DNA of 64,000 nt from CBDBUR01 sp965209065 (GTDB taxonomy: Bacteria > Pseudomonadota > Alphaproteobacteria > JAPOUT01 > G958296285), in the NCBI GenBank assembly GCA_965209065.1, contig OZ242373.1, positions 744,001 to 808,000 on the forward strand, in the 5' to 3' direction. Position 1 is the first letter of the stretch. Every line of letters begins with the position of its first letter. Under the pieces are notes generated by a model. The model worked only from the letters and a program-made list of their open reading frames with translations, ran no database searches and was not told the origin of the DNA. The position numbers and the translations under genes were made by a program. Of this stretch, positions 42,223 through 51,778 are shown in pieces.

Positions 42223-42855
42223 TTACTTTTTGATTTTGTCTAATGCTTCTTGGATAAGCGCGGTGAATTCTTTATTTTTTTTGCTCTGGGCGATTTTTTT
42301 TGTTTTGGTTAGGGTTTTGATAGCGGCGTCGCGTTTGCCTTCTTGGGTTTGCGCTTTCGCCAGCAGGTAGAGCGCGACGAGGTTATCGGGTTCTTGTTTC
42401 AAGGAGCGCAGGAGCAGGTTGCGTGTTTCTTGGTTAATAATTTCTTTATTGGCGAAAAATTTAGTTTGCGCGATGCCGACAAGTGTCGCGGTTTGATTGG
42501 GTTTAATTTTATCCGCGCGGCGGTAGGCTTCTTCGGCTTGATAGAAATTCCCGATAGCGAGTTGGATACTCGCCAAAGTTTGCCAGCCGTTATACTGGTT
42601 GGGGTCAAGTGCGAGTTTATTTTCAATGAGCGCGGTAAGTGCGGCGGGGTTCAAGCGATTTTGTTCGATGAGTTGCGCTTGCGGTCTATCCTCTAGCGCG
42701 GGGCTTCCGACCGCAAGATAAATCACCAAAGACAAGAGCGGCACGAGAGCTAAAACAGCGAGGCGTTTTTTGGGCGGAAGATTTTGGGAAAGAAAATAGG
42801 CAGAGAAGAAACTAAGCGCGATAAAAACAACAGCGGCGAGGATTCCTGTTACCAT
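42223..42855 (-). CDS. ccmI: cytochrome c maturation factor CcmI (CycH)-like
   Basis: The 210-aa protein has two N-terminal membrane helices (about residues 4-24 and 32-50) and then TPR repeats (QYNGWQTLASIQLAIGNFYQ, AEEAYRRADKIKPNQ). This is the CcmI layout that holds apocytochrome c for the haem lyase. It is shorter than typical CcmI and may have lost part of the periplasmic domain. Placement upstream of ccmE supports the call. Confidence 0.75.
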   Translation of the reverse strand: MVTGILAAVVFIALSFFSAYFLSQNLPPKKRLAVLALVPLLSLVIYLAVGSPALEDRPQAQLIEQNRLNPAALTALIENKLALDPNQYNGWQTLASIQLAIGNFYQAEEAYRRADKIKPNQTATLVGIAQTKFFANKEIINQETRNLLLRSLKQEPDNLVALYLLAKAQTQEGKRDAAIKTLTKTKKIAQSKKNKEFTALIQEALDKIKK

Positions 42856-42857
42856 TA

Positions 42858-43418
42858 TTATAACCCTAGATGTTTTTGTAGTTGGTCAGCCCCGCCGATA
42901 TATTTTCCGTCAAGCCAAATTTGAGGAACCGTGATAGGCGTTTTATTGCCGAGATGTTCTTTCGCGCGAGGAAAGATTTCATAAAGCGCGCGCGTGTTTT
43001 TAATCACGTCCATATATTTATAGTTTATGTTAGCATCGGCAAGCATTTTTTTAGCCCGTTGGCAATGCGGGCAGCTTTCTTTTCCAAAGACAACGGAATC
43101 TTTTATTTTATAGTGCTTCACATATTCAGCAATAACGGCTTGACAAATTGCGCCGCGGTTCAGCGCCTCGCCTTCGCTGACGACTTTATTTTCCACCATA
43201 ACGATAGGCGCGTGCCATGCGCCGCGCCGCAAGGGCTGCCACCATTTACTCAGCCAGTCATCTTCTTGGAGCGCGATAGGAATATCCGCGAGCTCGTTCG
43301 ACATTGTATCAAGCAAAATATCTTTTGTGATGGCGCACTCGCCGCACGGAATTTTGATAGAGAAAGGCCCCCATTTTCCCGCCCAGCGATAAAATTTAAT
43401 GTTAATTGGTTTAGTCAT
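42858..43418 (-). CDS. two-domain thioredoxin-fold/glutaredoxin protein
   Basis: The 186-aa cytoplasmic protein has an N-terminal domain with CGEC (C25, C28) and a C-terminal glutaredoxin domain with CPHC (C116, C119), TVPQIWLDGKYIGGADQL being the glutathione-site region. It probably exchanges thiols or disulfides; substrates unknown. It lies 2 bp before ccmI and overlaps the nitroreductase gene by 8 bp, so it may be co-expressed with cytochrome maturation, which lacks ccmG here. Confidence 0.75.
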   Translation of the reverse strand: MTKPINIKFYRWAGKWGPFSIKIPCGECAITKDILLDTMSNELADIPIALQEDDWLSKWWQPLRRGAWHAPIVMVENKVVSEGEALNRGAICQAVIAEYVKHYKIKDSVVFGKESCPHCQRAKKMLADANINYKYMDVIKNTRALYEIFPRAKEHLGNKTPITVPQIWLDGKYIGGADQLQKHLGL

Positions 43419-44088
43419 CGAAGCCTATGAAGGTAGCGAATTCGTTTTCATCAGCGCGCTCGGTTTTGAGCTGGTTGATTGGATTGTCTTCGTCCATATA
43501 ACCGATAGAAAGCCCACAAAAGAAAATGTGGTCATCGGGAATGTTCAGCGCGGCGCGCACGGTAGGCGAAAAAGCCGCCCAGCATTCTTGCGGGCAAGTG
43601 TGGAGTCCATATTCGCGCGCGAGGAGCATAATCGTTTGGATAAACATTCCCAAGTCTGCCCACTGCCCTTCGCACATCATTCGGTTCATAGAAAAGAACA
43701 TGGCGACCGGCGCGTCAAAGAAGCGGTAGTTGGCGACAAATTGTTTGATACGGCTTGCTTTATCTTCGCGCGGAATATCGAGCAGTCCATACATCATCTC
43801 GCCGACTCTGGTGCGGCGCGTGCGGTAAGGCTCGATGAGCTTTGGCGGATAAACGTGATACTCAGATTTTTCAATCATCGTTCCTTCATTTATTTTCGCC
43901 ATCGCGGCATCGGAGATTTCTTTGAGCTTGTCGCCCCTAACGGCATGCACATACCACGGTTGGAGGTTTCCGCCAGAGGGCGCGCGTTTTGCTTTATCGA
44001 TGAGCTCGCGCACGATGGCTTGCGGGGGTTCTTTGTCTAGGAAAGCGCGACAAGAGATTCGCGTTTCAACGGATTGAGATACTTTCAT
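43411..44088 (-). CDS. nitroreductase-family FMN enzyme
   Basis: The 225-aa protein belongs to the NAD(P)H-dependent flavin nitroreductase family: TRISCRAFLDKEPP at the N-terminus (FMN phosphate Arg), APSGGNLQPWYV, and the C-terminal FFCGLSIGYMDED. The upstream frame is open to 44202, but ATG 44088 follows GGGAGA at correct spacing and starts at the family's N-terminus. It sits between the SDR and glutaredoxin genes. The substrate is unknown. Confidence 0.88.
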   Translation of the reverse strand: MKVSQSVETRISCRAFLDKEPPQAIVRELIDKAKRAPSGGNLQPWYVHAVRGDKLKEISDAAMAKINEGTMIEKSEYHVYPPKLIEPYRTRRTRVGEMMYGLLDIPREDKASRIKQFVANYRFFDAPVAMFFSMNRMMCEGQWADLGMFIQTIMLLAREYGLHTCPQECWAAFSPTVRAALNIPDDHIFFCGLSIGYMDEDNPINQLKTERADENEFATFIGFDD

Positions 44089-44116
44089 TGTTCTCCCTTT
44101 AGTTTTCCCTTTAGGT

Positions 44117-44917
44117 TTATCGGGCAGTGACGCCGCCATCGATGACGTGTTCCGCTCCTGTGGAGAAAGATGATTCCTCGCTTGCCAAGTATAGCACGGC
44201 ATTGGCGATTTCGCTTGCTTGCCCGAGTCGATTGAGCGGGTGCGCGGCTTTCATTGCGTCTAGGGCTTCCTCGGCGGAGGCGAATGCGCCGCTAGCGAGC
44301 GAGTCCTCGCGGACAGCGGCACCCATCTGGGTATCTATGATACCGGGGTGGATAGAATTAACGCGCACGACAGGTTCATCGGCGCATTCTAGCGCGAGCG
44401 CTTTGGTAAAGAGGCGCACCGCGCCTTTAGATGCGCAATAGGCGGTTACGCCGGGCGAGCCAACAATTCCCGCCATAGACGACAGGTTGATGATAGAAGC
44501 GCCACCCTTCCATTTTGGTGCTTGCTCTTTCAGCAAGGGCAAGATGTGCTTACACGCGAGAAAGACGCCTTCAACATTGATAGCGAAAACTTTTCGCCAT
44601 TCCTCAATATCGGTCAAGATGGCGGGCGCCATAAAAAAGATGCCGGCGTTATTGACGAGAATATCTATATTGTCATTGGTGAGTTGTTGCGCGAGGGTTT
44701 GCCACTGGTCTTCTTGAGTGACGTCTAGTTGAAAAAATTTCGCGCGTCCCTGCCCGTGTTGCTTATTGAGTGCTTGGGCAAGAGCTTCGCCTTCTTTGGT
44801 GAGGACGTCGGTTAAAATAACGTTCGCGCCTTCTTCGGCGAGTCGCCTCGCGATAGCCTCACCGATGCCGCGCGCGCCGCCGGTGATGAGTGCCGTTCTT
44901 CCTTTTACTCGTGCCAT
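44117..44917 (-). CDS. short-chain dehydrogenase/reductase
   Basis: This 266-aa classical SDR has the cofactor motif TALITGGARGIGEAIA (TGxxxGIG, residues 10-25), NNAG (about 90-93), the catalytic Ser and YCASK (Tyr/Lys), and a C-terminal GAEHVIDGGVTAR typical of FabG-like enzymes. The Asp after strand 2 (ILTDVL) favours NAD. The substrate is unknown. It has its own good promoter and AGGAGAGG Shine-Dalgarno. Confidence 0.9.
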   Translation of the reverse strand: MARVKGRTALITGGARGIGEAIARRLAEEGANVILTDVLTKEGEALAQALNKQHGQGRAKFFQLDVTQEDQWQTLAQQLTNDNIDILVNNAGIFFMAPAILTDIEEWRKVFAINVEGVFLACKHILPLLKEQAPKWKGGASIINLSSMAGIVGSPGVTAYCASKGAVRLFTKALALECADEPVVRVNSIHPGIIDTQMGAAVREDSLASGAFASAEEALDAMKAAHPLNRLGQASEIANAVLYLASEESSFSTGAEHVIDGGVTAR

Positions 44918-44937
44918 AACCTCTCCTGTTAGCAGAG

Positions 44938-44966
44938 ATTATAGCAAAGTTTAGGCTTCGTGCCAA
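44938..44966 (-). promoter_or_regulatory. promoter of the SDR-nitroreductase-ccm region
   Basis: On the minus strand TTGGCA (44961-44966) and TATAAT (44938-44943) are 17 bp apart. The predicted start lies about 14 nt before the AUG. The -35 falls within the last codons of the DUF2793 gene, so this promoter separates the GTA cluster from the genes that follow it. Confidence 0.65.
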
Positions 44967-45301
44967 GTGCTATTATAATAGGTATAGCGTTTATTATCGG
45001 CTTTGTTCCAAGCGGAGAAGCCCTCGCGCGGCTCGATGAAAAGCCACGCGCCGTTTTGATAAACGGCGATTTGATTATCTTTATTTTCCCACGCGCTAGT
45101 AGCGTTCGGCGCGACAATATAAGCCGCGCCCTCTTCTTCTTGCGCGCCAGATAGCGTATTAGGCGGTTCGGTAAGCGTTAAATTCTCTACCGCAAGTTGC
45201 GTGAGCACGTCTAGAATTTGTAAGCTCTCATTGAGCGTAATATGTTTATGGGCTTGTCGCTCTTGTAGCAAGGGCAGTTTCAAGTGTTGGGTGTTAGACA
45301 T
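44951..45301 (-). CDS. DUF2793 protein at the end of the GTA cluster
   Basis: This 116-aa protein starts LKLPLLQERQAHKHITLNES (residues 7-26), the DUF2793 hallmark seen in phage and GTA tail regions. It includes GAAYIVAPNATSAWENKDNQ and a Trp-rich repeat (AVYQNGAWLF, TYYNSTWHE). It overlaps the host-specificity gene by 8 bp, so it is part of the same operon. It is likely a tail-tip or fibre accessory protein. Confidence 0.8.
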   Translation of the reverse strand: MSNTQHLKLPLLQERQAHKHITLNESLQILDVLTQLAVENLTLTEPPNTLSGAQEEEGAAYIVAPNATSAWENKDNQIAVYQNGAWLFIEPREGFSAWNKADNKRYTYYNSTWHEA

Positions 45302-48300
45302 TTATTATCTCCTCTCGAGGCGCGCCGCGTCCGAAGCGTGCGCTCATTTGATAGACGCGTGCGCGTAATGGTGTGGTTGTTGTGGTGAAATCTTCTTTTT
45401 GTTGCGCTAAAGAATAAACGACATGTTCGCTTATGCTATTCAAGGTGCGCACGAGGTTCGTTCCTTTATAGAGTTCAATTTCATAGGCTTCGCTTGTTTC
45501 GCCGAGCGGCACGTCCATTTCTTCCCAGCCGGTTTGCGTCAGTTCTCTGCTACGCCTAATCCATTCTATATGAATATCGCCTTGCTCTTTGCGGTGCGCG
45601 TGCAGATGAACGACACTCAAGGGTCTTTGATTCACCGCGCGGTGAGTATATTCTAATTGTGTATAGCTAATATCGCTGTAAGGATTTTCAGCAGGTCCGA
45701 CACGATAATAATAACTTTGATTAAGCTCGGCGGGAGCGATTTCTATTTGCGGTATTTTGTCTGGCTCAAGCAAGACAAAGAGCGCGTCGTCAGCGATGGG
45801 CGAGCGCATTTCATTTTCGGTGCCGGCGAGTCCGCGAATAAGGTCGCGCACTTCATAGTAGGTAAAGTCTTTGTCCTCGCCGGCGATAATTTCAGCCGAG
45901 CAGAACTGAATAACTTCCCAGCCTGCTTGATGTTCTATCGCAGCGTAGTTCGCGCCTTTGACCACGTCATTTTTATCGAGCGAAGTGAGTTCGCCTCTAG
46001 CCATACGCACGCGCATAACATTGGCTCTATCCCACATGCCTTCTTTGCTAGGTTTGGGCTTTGTTTCCAAGATGCCTAGCGTAGGCGCGGTTCGCACTTG
46101 AGCGACCTTCTGCCAGCTGTGCTCTTGATAGAAGGAACGAAAGACCGAAAAGTTAGGCGCGAGCGGGTTGCTCCACACGGCGATGCGCGCGGCAAGCGTT
46201 TCATTGCCGAGCAAGTGCGGCAAGTCCATCATCGCGATTTTTGGTGGCGGATAATGGGTAATCGTCAAGGATTGGTGTTGCGGCACGAATGCGTCTTCTT
46301 GCGCGCGCGCGGTGCGCGGCGCGGTCGCGGCGGCATCCACTTTGCCGAGTCCAACGGAACTAAAATAAACACTCGGATCGACTGCCACGCTTTCTATGAT
46401 TCTAAAATCTTCATCTCTAATATCGGTAATTCTTAGCGTGCGTTCTTGCTCATCGCTTGTGATGAAGGTGATGACATCGCCGACTTCGAGAGAAAGGTAA
46501 GTTGGCGGCAACCTAAGCTGGACTCTTTCACGTGCGACCCAAGTTTCATTGAGCCACGTCTCTGCCACCTTGATTGCTTCGTCTTGAGTAAAAACAATAG
46601 GCAGCTTGGCTTGCGCGACATATTGGCTGATGGTGGATTGTCGTCTTGCCTCGACCACCGCCTGCCGATAATTATCGGCTTCGCTAATATAAGTTAGCTT
46701 AATTGACTTAGGCAAATCTTCTTCTTGCGCGCGTAAAATTTCATATCCAGCCTCGCCGTTTTCGCTAACGATGCACTCCTCTGCTCTTATGGTGGCGACC
46801 GAATTACTCTTGCGCGAAATAAATTCAAGGACACCGTTTCTTTCTGCAACATCAAAAAACAAACAGCGCTGCAGAATATCGATAATATCGCGTGGCTGAT
46901 GAACGTTTAATATCTGTAAGCCTCTTATAGCTTGATTAATATCTTTTACGTTGTAATCGGTAAAGCCGATGCTTTGGAATAGCAACTCCATCACTTTAGC
47001 AAAGTTAGAATAAGTTGCGCGTCCCGTCAGCCAATGGCCGCGCGCCCAATTCACGCCATCTTTCCACAAACTTAATCTAGGAAACCAAGGATAGGGTCTT
47101 GCATCCCAACACCATAAAAAAATGTTTTCACTATTTAACATTCTTATTCCGTTAAGAACCGGATTGAAATCGTCTAAGTGTTCGGGGTCGTCGGGGTCGA
47201 ATGCCGAAAGCAACGCCTCAATGAAGCTGTTTTGCATATAGTCATCTCTCTCGCCGTGAGAGAAATAAGGGAAACCACTTTCACTTGACCCGCCTGGTCC
47301 AAAATCGGAAAAGACATTCGGCTGGTTCGCGCCCTTATCGACAGCAGGACAACCCGCCTCGGTGAGATAAATTGGTTTTAAGCCTGCTTGCCATCTCTTT
47401 CTGCTAAAGATAAACGCCCCTCTATTGACATCAAAGTGGTTGTTCTCCCACCAAGATTTCAAGTCCTTCCAGCGCCATATCCAAAACTGCGAGGAGATGC
47501 CACTGCCAATGGGTGTTCTAATTTGCTCGCTCCGTTCTTCAAAAGAGCGGTAATACCAATCAAGTCCCTCGCCGCTATGAATGTTGCGGCGCAAGTAATC
47601 GAGGTCATAAATAGAGGGGTTATCGATTGAGTCTAAGTGTCCGTGTTCATCGCGCCAGTCGGCGAGCGGCATATAATAATTGATACCGACAAAATCAACA
47701 TTTGGATCTATCCACAAGGGGTCTAAGTGATGATAGTGGGTTCTCTCCTCTCCGCGACCATATCCTCCGTATTCGTCCCAATTCGCGCCGTAAGAGAGCT
47801 TTGTGTCGGGCAAAATGGCTTTTATATTTTGTGCTGCTTGTTTGAGATGTGCCACGCTAGGATGATACACAACGCCCGCTTTGATTTTAGTGATACCGCC
47901 TAGCTCACTGCCGAGCAGAAATTCCTCCACGCCGCCGGCAATAGAGCAAAGATGGGCATAATGATAGAGCATACGAAAGAAGCCCCATTGATTAAAGTTC
48001 TCATCATTGAAGCTGTCGTTGGTTTGAGGGTTGTTCCAAGTAACGGTGCTGGCGTTAGGAGAAGACACGTTAAATTGCTCAGGCTCTATGCCTTTGCCGA
48101 AAAAGTGGTCGCTCGCTTGGTTTGCTTTATTATAGTTTTCAAAAGTTTGTCCCTTGCCGATTCTGCCGCGCCACGGATAGCCTTCGGCATCAACCATAAT
48201 AAAAGGGTGGAACATCACCTTAAAGCCTTGTTCTTTTAGATAGCGGATAATTCTAATGATGGAGATGTCGGCGGGTGTTCCATCATAAGCGGGTTGGTTA

Positions 48301-49238
48301 TTCACTCGCGTGAGTAGTTCGACCTCGCCATTGCCAAGTCCATTGACCTCCCACAGAAAATTTTCTACGGTTTCGCGGTTTGCCACCTTTGGTTTTATCT
48401 CACATGTATTCGCATCGAGACTTGTCGCGAACCACGCCACCACTAAAGATATTTTAGTGCAATTAGGACATTCTTGTTTTAATTGCTGGATTGCGATTTT
48501 AACATCGCTAGAAGTTGAATCGCTATTTCTGTTTTCATAAGCGAGGTCGTGCGCGCGATTGAGATGTCGCACAATAACGTCAGGCGAGTAGCCCCATTCT
48601 GTTGCGCCGGGAATTAAACTAACGGCTTTAATGCGTTCATAAGTGTTTTGAGTGCCGCGTGTAATTTCAAAATTCATTTGCGGCAGGCGATTACCATAAG
48701 GGGTTACATCTAGCCTATCAAAAACGACATAAGCACATCCGCGATAGGCAGGCGCGTCTTCCTCGTAAAAAGCGATGAGCGGGTCGGGTTCTTGTTCTTC
48801 ATCGCCTTTGTAAAACCTCATCGTAACCGAGTTTGGATTGACTAACTCGCCATCAAACCAAATGCGGCGAATGCCATCGACGACGCCCTCTCCCAATGCT
48901 ATCGCGACTGATATCGTATAGTGTTCGTCACCATTTGAGCTTCCCCCCTTCCCTCTTCTAGCGCCGGGTTGTTTTCTAAAGCGTGATGCCCAGACAACTT
49001 CTCCGCTCACGCGCGCCGTGCCGAACACTCTTGCCATCGTAGTGCCGTAAGTAGAGCTTTGCAGCTGCACATCACTTGGAGGGCTAACATTGGAATCGCG
49101 TTCGGAAGAGCCGAAGAGTCTTCTGTCAATCAGCTGCCCTCCGAGTGCACCTAAGGTATAACCGATAGCTCCGCCAAAGGTGCCGCCGATGGCGCCACCT
49201 AAAGCGCCGCCAGCTGTTGAGAAAACTAAAGTTGCCAT
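45294..49238 (-). CDS. GTA/phage host-specificity (tail tip hub/megatron) protein, gp15-like
   Basis: The 1314-aa protein matches the RcGTA gp15 type. Residues 1-45 are Gly-rich (GGALGGAIGGTFGGAIG). The centre has the GTA TIM-barrel domain (EFLLGSELGGITKIKAG, LSYGANWDEYGGYGRGE, DFVGINYYMPLADW), which is glycoside-hydrolase-like. The C-terminal third is the phage-tail domain. It forms the tip that contacts the recipient surface. It follows the peptidase gene by 5 bp, as in RcGTA. Confidence 0.93.
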   Translation of the reverse strand: MATLVFSTAGGALGGAIGGTFGGAIGYTLGALGGQLIDRRLFGSSERDSNVSPPSDVQLQSSTYGTTMARVFGTARVSGEVVWASRFRKQPGARRGKGGSSNGDEHYTISVAIALGEGVVDGIRRIWFDGELVNPNSVTMRFYKGDEEQEPDPLIAFYEEDAPAYRGCAYVVFDRLDVTPYGNRLPQMNFEITRGTQNTYERIKAVSLIPGATEWGYSPDVIVRHLNRAHDLAYENRNSDSTSSDVKIAIQQLKQECPNCTKISLVVAWFATSLDANTCEIKPKVANRETVENFLWEVNGLGNGEVELLTRVNNQPAYDGTPADISIIRIIRYLKEQGFKVMFHPFIMVDAEGYPWRGRIGKGQTFENYNKANQASDHFFGKGIEPEQFNVSSPNASTVTWNNPQTNDSFNDENFNQWGFFRMLYHYAHLCSIAGGVEEFLLGSELGGITKIKAGVVYHPSVAHLKQAAQNIKAILPDTKLSYGANWDEYGGYGRGEERTHYHHLDPLWIDPNVDFVGINYYMPLADWRDEHGHLDSIDNPSIYDLDYLRRNIHSGEGLDWYYRSFEERSEQIRTPIGSGISSQFWIWRWKDLKSWWENNHFDVNRGAFIFSRKRWQAGLKPIYLTEAGCPAVDKGANQPNVFSDFGPGGSSESGFPYFSHGERDDYMQNSFIEALLSAFDPDDPEHLDDFNPVLNGIRMLNSENIFLWCWDARPYPWFPRLSLWKDGVNWARGHWLTGRATYSNFAKVMELLFQSIGFTDYNVKDINQAIRGLQILNVHQPRDIIDILQRCLFFDVAERNGVLEFISRKSNSVATIRAEECIVSENGEAGYEILRAQEEDLPKSIKLTYISEADNYRQAVVEARRQSTISQYVAQAKLPIVFTQDEAIKVAETWLNETWVARERVQLRLPPTYLSLEVGDVITFITSDEQERTLRITDIRDEDFRIIESVAVDPSVYFSSVGLGKVDAAATAPRTARAQEDAFVPQHQSLTITHYPPPKIAMMDLPHLLGNETLAARIAVWSNPLAPNFSVFRSFYQEHSWQKVAQVRTAPTLGILETKPKPSKEGMWDRANVMRVRMARGELTSLDKNDVVKGANYAAIEHQAGWEVIQFCSAEIIAGEDKDFTYYEVRDLIRGLAGTENEMRSPIADDALFVLLEPDKIPQIEIAPAELNQSYYYRVGPAENPYSDISYTQLEYTHRAVNQRPLSVVHLHAHRKEQGDIHIEWIRRSRELTQTGWEEMDVPLGETSEAYEIELYKGTNLVRTLNSISEHVVYSLAQQKEDFTTTTTPLRARVYQMSARFGRGAPREEIINV

Positions 49239-49243
49239 TTGGT

Positions 49244-49723
49244 TTAATTCCTTTTTTCTTTATTGAGTTGTATGAATTGGAAGGCATGGGTGATGCGTCG
49301 TTTCCACCAGTGTCCTAGCGGGACTTCGCGCACTTCCTGTTCGCTATAAGCGTGTATAATTTTTGTTGGGCTGGTTAAAAGCGCGCAGTGCTTGATGGGG
49401 CTATGCTCGAAAATTCTAAACAGGATAACATCGCCTTCGCGCGCTTCTTGTTTATCAACTTCGTGCATATAGAGTTTGACCGCATCGAGCAAGGGTTCGC
49501 GGAAAATTCCTTGAGCGTCTGGCACTTCGCACCAATCGGGGCTGTAGGAGGGCGCTTCGGGTGCCTTGCCGTAAATTTCTTTATAGACGCCGCGCAGCAA
49601 GCCGAGGCAATCTGCCCCGACTCCTTTGAGGCTTGCGTGGTGACGATAGGGCGTGCCAAGCCATGTGCGCGCGATTGAAACAATATGATTTCTAAACGCG
49701 CTATTGGTTATTTGATTTGTCAT
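49244..49723 (-). CDS. GTA NlpC/P60 peptidase, gp14-like
   Basis: This 159-aa tail-associated cell-wall peptidase has its catalytic Cys (C39) in GVGADCLGLL and the His in IKHCALL. It would open the peptidoglycan of a recipient during DNA delivery. Order and length match RcGTA gp14. Confidence 0.92.
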   Translation of the reverse strand: MTNQITNSAFRNHIVSIARTWLGTPYRHHASLKGVGADCLGLLRGVYKEIYGKAPEAPSYSPDWCEVPDAQGIFREPLLDAVKLYMHEVDKQEAREGDVILFRIFEHSPIKHCALLTSPTKIIHAYSEQEVREVPLGHWWKRRITHAFQFIQLNKEKRN

Positions 49724-49731
49724 TTGCTGCC

Positions 49732-50571
49732 TTATCCCTTTGGATAGTAGTGGATATGGTCATTGCCCGGCATGTGCGGGAAGCCGCGAAAATTAAATTC
49801 ATTTTGGAATTTATTGCGACAGGTGGTAAAAGTTTTGTTGCAGCCTGCGACCACGCGAAATCCATCTCCAATTTCAACTGCATAGGGGGGCGGTTGCCAT
49901 AATAGAATGACTGCTCCCTCTGCGCTCTCTTTCAAGTGCTTACGAATTTCTAAGTGCGCGCTGGCGTTTGCGCCTGTTGTGAAAGTTAATTTTCCTTTGG
50001 TGAAATAATTGCTTGGATAGTTCGCAAGCCCGCTCACTTTAAGAGAAAGGCGATTAAACCGCACCTCTAATATCGTTCCCGCGCTGGAGTATTCGCTGGC
50101 GGATTTTCTGCAGCGACTATCGCCGAAGTCGGCATCGCAATGATATTGATAGATGCGTCCTTGCGGTGTGGATAGTTTGTGCGCGAGTCCTCTTAGTTCG
50201 GCGCGAAAGCCATATTCGGTGCGCTTTATTTCGCCGATGGAACCGCGTTTGAGTAAAATATATTGTTCGGGCATTTGCCAATTAACGCGATAGATAAAAA
50301 TTTCTGCGCCATCAAATTTTCCTTTACTAATTTCTTCTTCGCTTAGGTGGTCGGAGGATAGTGCGCCTGACGCTTCTAAATTATCTACTTTCAATCCGAG
50401 TCCGCTTTCGATAGCGCTTGCGGTAAAGCCGCTTTTTGCTTGATAGGTTAAGCCGTCCAAAGTTATATTTTGGTCGTGGTCAGTGAAGCCATAGCTTTCA
50501 TCTCCTACCACTAATTTCCAGCAATAGCATAAGGTGCCGCTATTAATCATAGCTGGATCTATGTTTCTCAT
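49732..50571 (-). CDS. GTA hub protein DUF2163, gp13-like
   Basis: This 279-aa tail hub protein has the DUF2163 motif YGFTDHDQNITLDGLTYQA (residues 32-50) and the C-terminal FNFRGFPHMPGNDHIHYYP, with Cys-rich segments (CDADFGDSRC, CNKTFTTCRNKF) that may bind an iron-sulfur cluster. The start overlaps gp12 by ATGA. Confidence 0.92.
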   Translation of the reverse strand: MRNIDPAMINSGTLCYCWKLVVGDESYGFTDHDQNITLDGLTYQAKSGFTASAIESGLGLKVDNLEASGALSSDHLSEEEISKGKFDGAEIFIYRVNWQMPEQYILLKRGSIGEIKRTEYGFRAELRGLAHKLSTPQGRIYQYHCDADFGDSRCRKSASEYSSAGTILEVRFNRLSLKVSGLANYPSNYFTKGKLTFTTGANASAHLEIRKHLKESAEGAVILLWQPPPYAVEIGDGFRVVAGCNKTFTTCRNKFQNEFNFRGFPHMPGNDHIHYYPKG

Positions 50572-51200
50572 AACTTTACCTCTACGAGTGGAATTTCAGG
50601 CACCTCTCCTGCTTGAAAAGAAATGGTGTCAATGGCGAGATAATCTGTATCGAAGCGAACGGGCACATCAAATTCAAACCCTGCTTGCACCACAGCGCCT
50701 ACTGCGGGCGGGCTATAGAAGTCTATTATTCCTCCATCAAGCAACCGCCAATGCCTACGATATCTTTGTGTCCTATCGGCTAACAATAATTTCATTGTTG
50801 AGATATCTGGTTTTTTGATAGGCCTTTTCCAAACCATGTCATCGGAGCGATAGGTTTTGAATAAGGGAAATTGTTTTGTGCGCCCGTCACCGATGCCGAG
50901 TGTTTCGTCAGTCGCAGAGATGGGGTCGGTAGATGGGGAGGATTTCCAATCGAAGAAGTCGCGGAAGCAGAAGGCATAGAGTCGCCCATTGCGCGCCTCG
51001 AAGAAGTTAAGCACCTTATGGAGGTCATCGATAGTTCTCACGCCATAGCCGGCGTTATAGCGTCTGCGCGAGCTGCTCCACTGGGCGTTGCGCGCCTCGT
51101 AGCCTGAGGCGGATTCTGTGATGGCGGTGCGTCTTTCCAGCCCGCCGGTTGAGCCTGCCGCCACGTTCAGCGGGAAGCGCACATCGTGAAACAAGGTCAT
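50568..51200 (-). CDS. GTA distal tail protein DUF2460, gp12-like
   Basis: This 210-aa protein has the DUF2460 sequence: FPLNVAAGSTGGLERRTAIT at the N-terminus, FFEARNGRLYAFCFRDFFDW in the middle, and FDVPVRFDTDYLAI at the end. It forms the distal tail ring in RcGTA-type particles. It shares TAATG with gp11. Confidence 0.92.
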   Translation of the reverse strand: MTLFHDVRFPLNVAAGSTGGLERRTAITESASGYEARNAQWSSSRRRYNAGYGVRTIDDLHKVLNFFEARNGRLYAFCFRDFFDWKSSPSTDPISATDETLGIGDGRTKQFPLFKTYRSDDMVWKRPIKKPDISTMKLLLADRTQRYRRHWRLLDGGIIDFYSPPAVGAVVQAGFEFDVPVRFDTDYLAIDTISFQAGEVPEIPLVEVKL

Positions 51201-51778
51201 TATCTGTTCCTATCGCCTCTTGCGAGGGCGTGTCGAAGCTGCGCGGCGAGCTGGGTTTGGCTTTGCTGGAAGCTGCTGGGGTTGGGGGTTTGGATATTGA
51301 TATTGATTTGGCGACCGGCTTGAGCTTGCACGCCGAGGTTGCCATTGGCGGTGCGCGTGAGGGGCAAGATGGCTTCGGCGCCACTTTCGCCGGCGAGCGC
51401 GGCTGACCTGCCTCCGAGTGGAAAGAGTGTTGGGCGGTTGATGATACCGCCTTGCGCGAATGGAGTAATTCTACTAAAGGGGTTGGTGTTCAAAGAGCGT
51501 TCTTTTATGTTATCGATGAAATTTTTTCCAAATTTTCCTAAAGTGCTTCTAAAAGACTTTCCTTCTAATAATATATCGTTGAGCGAGCTTTGCACCTGAC
51601 GATTTAATTGACCTCTAAATTTATTTGCGAGAGATTGAATATGGCGCGCGCTCGTGGCGAGGTTTTCGTTTGCTATTTTAGCGGATTCGCTTGCCTGCTG
51701 TGTGTTTTTTGTAACGGCGGCGACGTCATTTTTAATTTTTGCCACACCGCTTCTTATTGTTTCGATATCTTCGGGCAT
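51200..51778 (-). CDS. GTA tape measure protein, gp11-like
   Basis: This 192-aa protein has a helical N-terminus and the tape-measure C-terminal motif FAQGGIINRPTLFPLGG followed by GESGAEAILPLTR. The short length fits the short tail of RcGTA-like particles. It is coupled by TAATG on both sides. Confidence 0.88.
   Translation of the reverse strand: MPEDIETIRSGVAKIKNDVAAVTKNTQQASESAKIANENLATSARHIQSLANKFRGQLNRQVQSSLNDILLEGKSFRSTLGKFGKNFIDNIKERSLNTNPFSRITPFAQGGIINRPTLFPLGGRSAALAGESGAEAILPLTRTANGNLGVQAQAGRQININIQTPNPSSFQQSQTQLAAQLRHALARGDRNR

Noticed and set aside
44117..44917. SDR and nitroreductase as extra GTA cargo genes
   Set aside because: A strong promoter (44938-44966) separates them from the GTA operon and they are ordinary metabolic enzymes.
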